This document shows positions 41,768-42,145 of a stretch of DNA of 42,145 nt, piece after piece. The notes below the pieces were generated by a model. The model searched no databases. It saw only the letters and a list, made by a program, of their open reading frames with translations, and was not told the DNA's origin. The stretch's first letter is position 1, and each line of letters starts with the position of its first letter. The DNA is taken from contig JAVVEE010000016.1 of the NCBI GenBank assembly GCA_032251315.1, forward strand, positions 1-42,145, in the 5' to 3' direction. A program made the position numbers and the translations under genes. The DNA is from LH-M37 sp032251315. Its GTDB lineage: Bacteria > Pseudomonadota > Gammaproteobacteria > SZUA-229.

Positions 41768-42145
41768 ATCAAGGGGTCAGACCCGAATGGCACTTACTTA
41801 ACCTTCTTCGGATGACCATTTTTTCTCACCTCAGCTATCGCATCTGCTCGCGGCTTCATTAATAACGGATAGGGCTTCGGCCTTCGTTTAATGGCTCTCG
41901 GCTCAATTCGTCCAGGGCGGTTACCAACAGTCTGTTGTGCAACTAACCTAAAGAGGGCTGAAAGCGTTTCTTCGTTAGCTACGATGCCTTGTCGCCCCCA
42001 TGTCCCCCAAAGTTGAAGAGTATGCTTGAAGCTAAGGTCACGTGGAAGTTTGTCAAAAAGCAAAGCCGCCTGTGCCATTATAATCCGGATTAAATTGTAG
42101 GCCAGAAGGTATACCCAGATTTCCTTTTCAGCCATCTCCGGCGAC
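41768..42145 (-). mobile_element. IS4-type insertion sequence, partial (one end)
   Basis: The transposase end plus a short flank containing AAGGGGTCAGACCCG (41771-41785), likely the outer end of the element. The element runs past the window edge, so its length and other end are unknown. Confidence 0.6.
41794..42145 (-). CDS. IS4-family transposase, C-terminal part (runs off the window)
   Basis: At least 117 residues, open through the right edge of the window. The reading frame has PEMAEKEIWVYLLAYNLIRIIMAQAALLFDKLPRDLSFKHTLQLWGTWG and ends with RPGRIEPRAIKRRPKPYPLLMKPRADA, a familiar C-terminal end of IS4-type DDE transposases: the Y-x2-R-x3-E(-x6-)K-like signature is represented by the KEIW...YNLIR part. 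The catalytic DDE core lies mostly outside the window. The internal ATG at 42135 is not a real start. Confidence 0.85.
   Translation of the reverse strand, partial: SPEMAEKEIWVYLLAYNLIRIIMAQAALLFDKLPRDLSFKHTLQLWGTWGRQGIVANEETLSALFRLVAQQTVGNRPGRIEPRAIKRRPKPYPLLMKPRADAIAEVRKNGHPKKVK

Overview
The window reads as chromosomal DNA of a gammaproteobacterium. Grounds: GatCAB, CyaY, UbiK, a YifB/ComM ATPase, MreBCD, Rep, AmpD-AmpE, the AmgK-MurU cell-wall recycling pair and a TorF-type porin beside glnK-amtB, all of gammaproteobacterial type. I cannot name the genus. Most of the window is core genome; the accessory signals are a decayed group II intron, several families of small palindromic or dispersed repeats, and the end of an IS4-type insertion sequence at the right edge.

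Layout. 0.1-5.1 kb (minus strand): the end of an exopolysaccharide locus of the PEP-CTERM/exosortase-associated kind (polyprenyl-phosphate sugar transferase, TviB-type UDP-sugar dehydrogenase, VanZ-like membrane protein, ExeA-like secretion ATPase). 5.6-7.6 kb: tRNA-Arg(CCG) with its own promoter and terminator, comM and ubiK. 7.65-12.4 kb: a nitrogen-scavenging locus: NtrC-like site and sigma-54 promoter, TorF-type porin, glnK, amtB, terminator, then a group IIC-like intron placed just behind that terminator, then a second glnK. 12.7-13.6 kb: a secreted DsrE-like protein and a repeat-rich gap. 13.6-17.2 kb (minus): cyaY and gatCAB. 17.4-19.9 kb (plus): mreBCD. 20-25.3 kb: dihaem cytochrome c, outer-membrane protein, Ycf46-like AAA ATPase, and a cytochrome c-FTR1 iron permease fusion behind a Fur-box-like sequence. 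25.4-30 kb: rep, ampD-ampE, a CobC-like phosphatase. 30.0-35.2 kb (minus): a tightly packed five-gene unit (HD-GYP protein with zinc ribbon, ATP-grasp protein, two-domain acyltransferase resembling OlsF, DinB-like protein, NRDE/TANGO2 protein). 35.4-36.8 kb: a tetR gene with promoter and overlapping palindrome, followed by a secreted peroxiredoxin-like gene. 36.9-41.5 kb: a ketopantoate-reductase-like gene, amgK-murU, dgkA and mltF. 41.5-42.1 kb: repeats and the IS4-type transposase end.

How it fits together. Peptidoglycan turnover is a recurring theme: MltF cuts the wall, AmpD processes the recovered anhydro-muropeptides, and AmgK-MurU return MurNAc to UDP-MurNAc, while MreBCD direct wall growth. 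The ammonium locus couples an outer-membrane protein, a PII protein and the channel under one apparent NtrC/sigma-54 control point. The least explained parts are the five-gene putative lipid-modification operon, the intron-split pair of PII genes, and a 150-205 bp multi-hairpin element present at 13.5 and 41.6 kb in opposite orientations. All identifications come from reading motifs and family resemblance; no database search was run.
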